A DNA stretch of 12,447 nt, from contig CAKUME010000012.1 in NCBI GenBank assembly GCA_934667575.1, positions 1-12,447 of the forward strand, in the 5' to 3' direction. The position numbers and the translations under genes were made by a program. This DNA is from an uncultured Eubacteriales bacterium (lineage in GTDB: Bacteria; Bacillota; Clostridia; Oscillospirales; Acutalibacteraceae). Numbering within the stretch: position 1 is the stretch's first letter; every line of letters begins with the position of its first letter. The notes under the pieces were generated by a model, which made no database searches, was not told where the DNA came from, and saw only the letters and a list, made by a program, of their open reading frames with translations. Positions 11,477 to 12,447 of the stretch are shown in pieces.

Positions 11477-12435
11477 TCCGCGTCCCCCTTTTTTTTGCTT
11501 TTTTGCTCCATCGGCGCAATGTAACGGTCGCGCGCCGCTTCCACCGCCGCCACAAACCGGTCGTCGAGCTCCGTGCGGCGGCAGTCGCGGCGGCGGATCA
11601 GCACGTCGGTGTAGAGCTTGCGCCGCGTGCACGGCCGCTGCACCAAATGATACCGCCGCAGCAGCTCTTCCGGAATGGGCGACACCCACATGAACGTGTT
11701 GGGCACCGATTCCAGCAAATGGAACTGGCTGTCGCGCTCAAACACATAAATGCGCTTGTGCACATTTTCCGACAGCTCCGCCCGGCGCACGTCGATCATC
11801 GGCAGCGACGGCACATAGGGTTCGGCATGGGCAATTTCGGTGTAGGGCGCCAAATCGTCGGGCGACACCGCCGCCTGCTGCGCGAGCGGATGGCTCCGCG
11901 CCACGAGCAGCACATGCGAAAACTGCGCCACCGGCCGGTTTTCGAGCTTTTTTTCGGCAAACATCGCCTTAAAATACCGGTCGAACGCCGCCTGATAGCG
12001 AATGATGCCCATATTATAATCGCCGCGCAGCACCTGATCCACCGCGTTGAGCGAATTCGTTTCCTGATAATAGAGCTCCGCTGCCGGTTCGGCGGGCAGG
12101 CTCTGCGCAAATTCCGTGAACGCATAGGAAATGTAGCTTGCCCGCGGCACGCACACCGCAAACCGCGCCGTGTGCGGCGCGCCCGCGCGATAGCGCTCCT
12201 CCAACCCGTCAATTTCGGCCAGAATGCGCCGCGCATACTGCAAAAATTCCTCGCCGTCCGGCGTGACCACAATGCCCCGCGACGTGCGCCGGAATATGGT
12301 AATGCCCAGGCTTTCCTCCAGGTCGCGCACCGCGCGTGACAGGTTCGGCTGCCCCATGTAGAGGTTCTCGGCCGCCTTGCTGATCGACTTGGTGCGCGCC
12401 ACCTCCACGGCGTATTTCAAATGCAGGATGTTCAT
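11473..12435 (-). CDS. LysR-family transcriptional regulator
   Basis: This 320-residue regulator has a winged helix-turn-helix at the N-terminus: residues 1-60, HTH about 18-38 (SISKAAENLYMGQPNLSRAV), then FRRTSRGIVVTPDGEEFL. A linker helix and a two-lobed effector-binding domain (about 90-300) follow. LysR proteins act as tetramers and usually sense a small metabolite. This one starts 5 nt after GAGGGAG at the right edge of the window, so its promoter and divergent neighbour are not visible. The C-terminus is Lys-rich (EQKSKKKGDAE), coded by A6 and A8 runs that also form part of the dtd translation start. The effector is unknown. I see no link in sequence to D-amino acids beyond the shared operon. 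Confidence 0.93.
   Translation of the reverse strand: MNILHLKYAVEVARTKSISKAAENLYMGQPNLSRAVRDLEESLGITIFRRTSRGIVVTPDGEEFLQYARRILAEIDGLEERYRAGAPHTARFAVCVPRASYISYAFTEFAQSLPAEPAAELYYQETNSLNAVDQVLRGDYNMGIIRYQAAFDRYFKAMFAEKKLENRPVAQFSHVLLVARSHPLAQQAAVSPDDLAPYTEIAHAEPYVPSLPMIDVRRAELSENVHKRIYVFERDSQFHLLESVPNTFMWVSPIPEELLRRYHLVQRPCTRRKLYTDVLIRRRDCRRTELDDRFVAAVEAARDRYIAPMEQKSKKKGDAE
11488..11494 (-). other. Slippery heptamer A AAA AAG at the lysR-dtd junction
   Basis: Within lysR the codons AAA AAA AAG (11496-11488) contain A AAA AAG in the zero frame, the same heptamer used for -1 frameshifting in E. coli dnaX. From here the -1 frame reads GGG GGA CGC GGA ATG into dtd without a stop. A 7-bp hairpin (11439-11445 with 11455-11461) lies 26 nt downstream, further than the usual 5-9 nt. 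Confidence 0.35.
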
Positions 12436-12447
12436 GCAAGCTCCCTC

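Noticed and set aside
11335..12339. 334-residue open frame on the plus strand
   Set aside because: Antisense shadow of lysR.

Overview
The window looks like a chromosomal segment from a fairly GC-rich Clostridia-type Firmicute, perhaps Oscillospiraceae- or Christensenellales-like. The basis is consensus TTGACA/TATAAT promoters (often with an extended TGn -10), strong AGGAGG-type ribosome binding sites, U-tailed hairpin terminators, and protein families (paired ABC exporters, PASTA/Ltp lipoproteins, the GNAT and Nudix subfamilies) typical of that group. This is recognised from memory, not from a search. There are no RNA genes, CRISPR arrays, insertion sequences or phage integrases.

Region 1 (1-1620) is visibly AT-richer than the rest. 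It holds the first 13 codons of an MBL-fold/beta-CASP-type metallohydrolase (minus) behind a structured leader. Next is a 59-residue ribbon-helix-helix DNA-binding protein (minus, 253-432), transcribed divergently from a membrane-anchored PASTA + 2x Ltp surface protein (659-1411). Their promoters overlap head-on within about 35 bp and contain an 11-bp direct repeat, which suggests the small protein regulates both genes.

Region 2 (1620-5900) starts with a short two-helix membrane protein of unknown function. A carbohydrate-type cluster follows: a glycoside hydrolase family 2 enzyme (minus), a divergent AraC-type regulator, and an SGNH/GDSL esterase with its own promoter at the end of araC. No sugar transporter is present.

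Region 3 (5907-9730) is a two-gene operon on the minus strand for a heterodimeric ABC exporter. The upstream gene encodes the half with a degenerate ATP site (Asp for the catalytic Glu, Gln for the switch His). The downstream gene, overlapping by 11 nt, encodes the half with intact catalytic residues. Its promoter carries a perfect 14-bp palindrome at the transcription start, a likely repressor operator.

Region 4 (9750-11000) is a GNAT acetyltransferase plus Nudix hydrolase operon (ATGA overlap) ending in an 18-bp perfect-stem terminator. Region 5 (11036-12447), on the minus strand, is a LysR-type regulator overlapping (ATGA) the D-aminoacyl-tRNA deacylase gene dtd. A dnaX-like A AAA AAG heptamer near the end of lysR lies in the frame from which a -1 slip would enter dtd.

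Most of the window consists of recognisable families. The least explained parts are the divergent RHH/PASTA-Ltp control region, the palindromic ABC promoter, the lysR-dtd junction and the small membrane protein.
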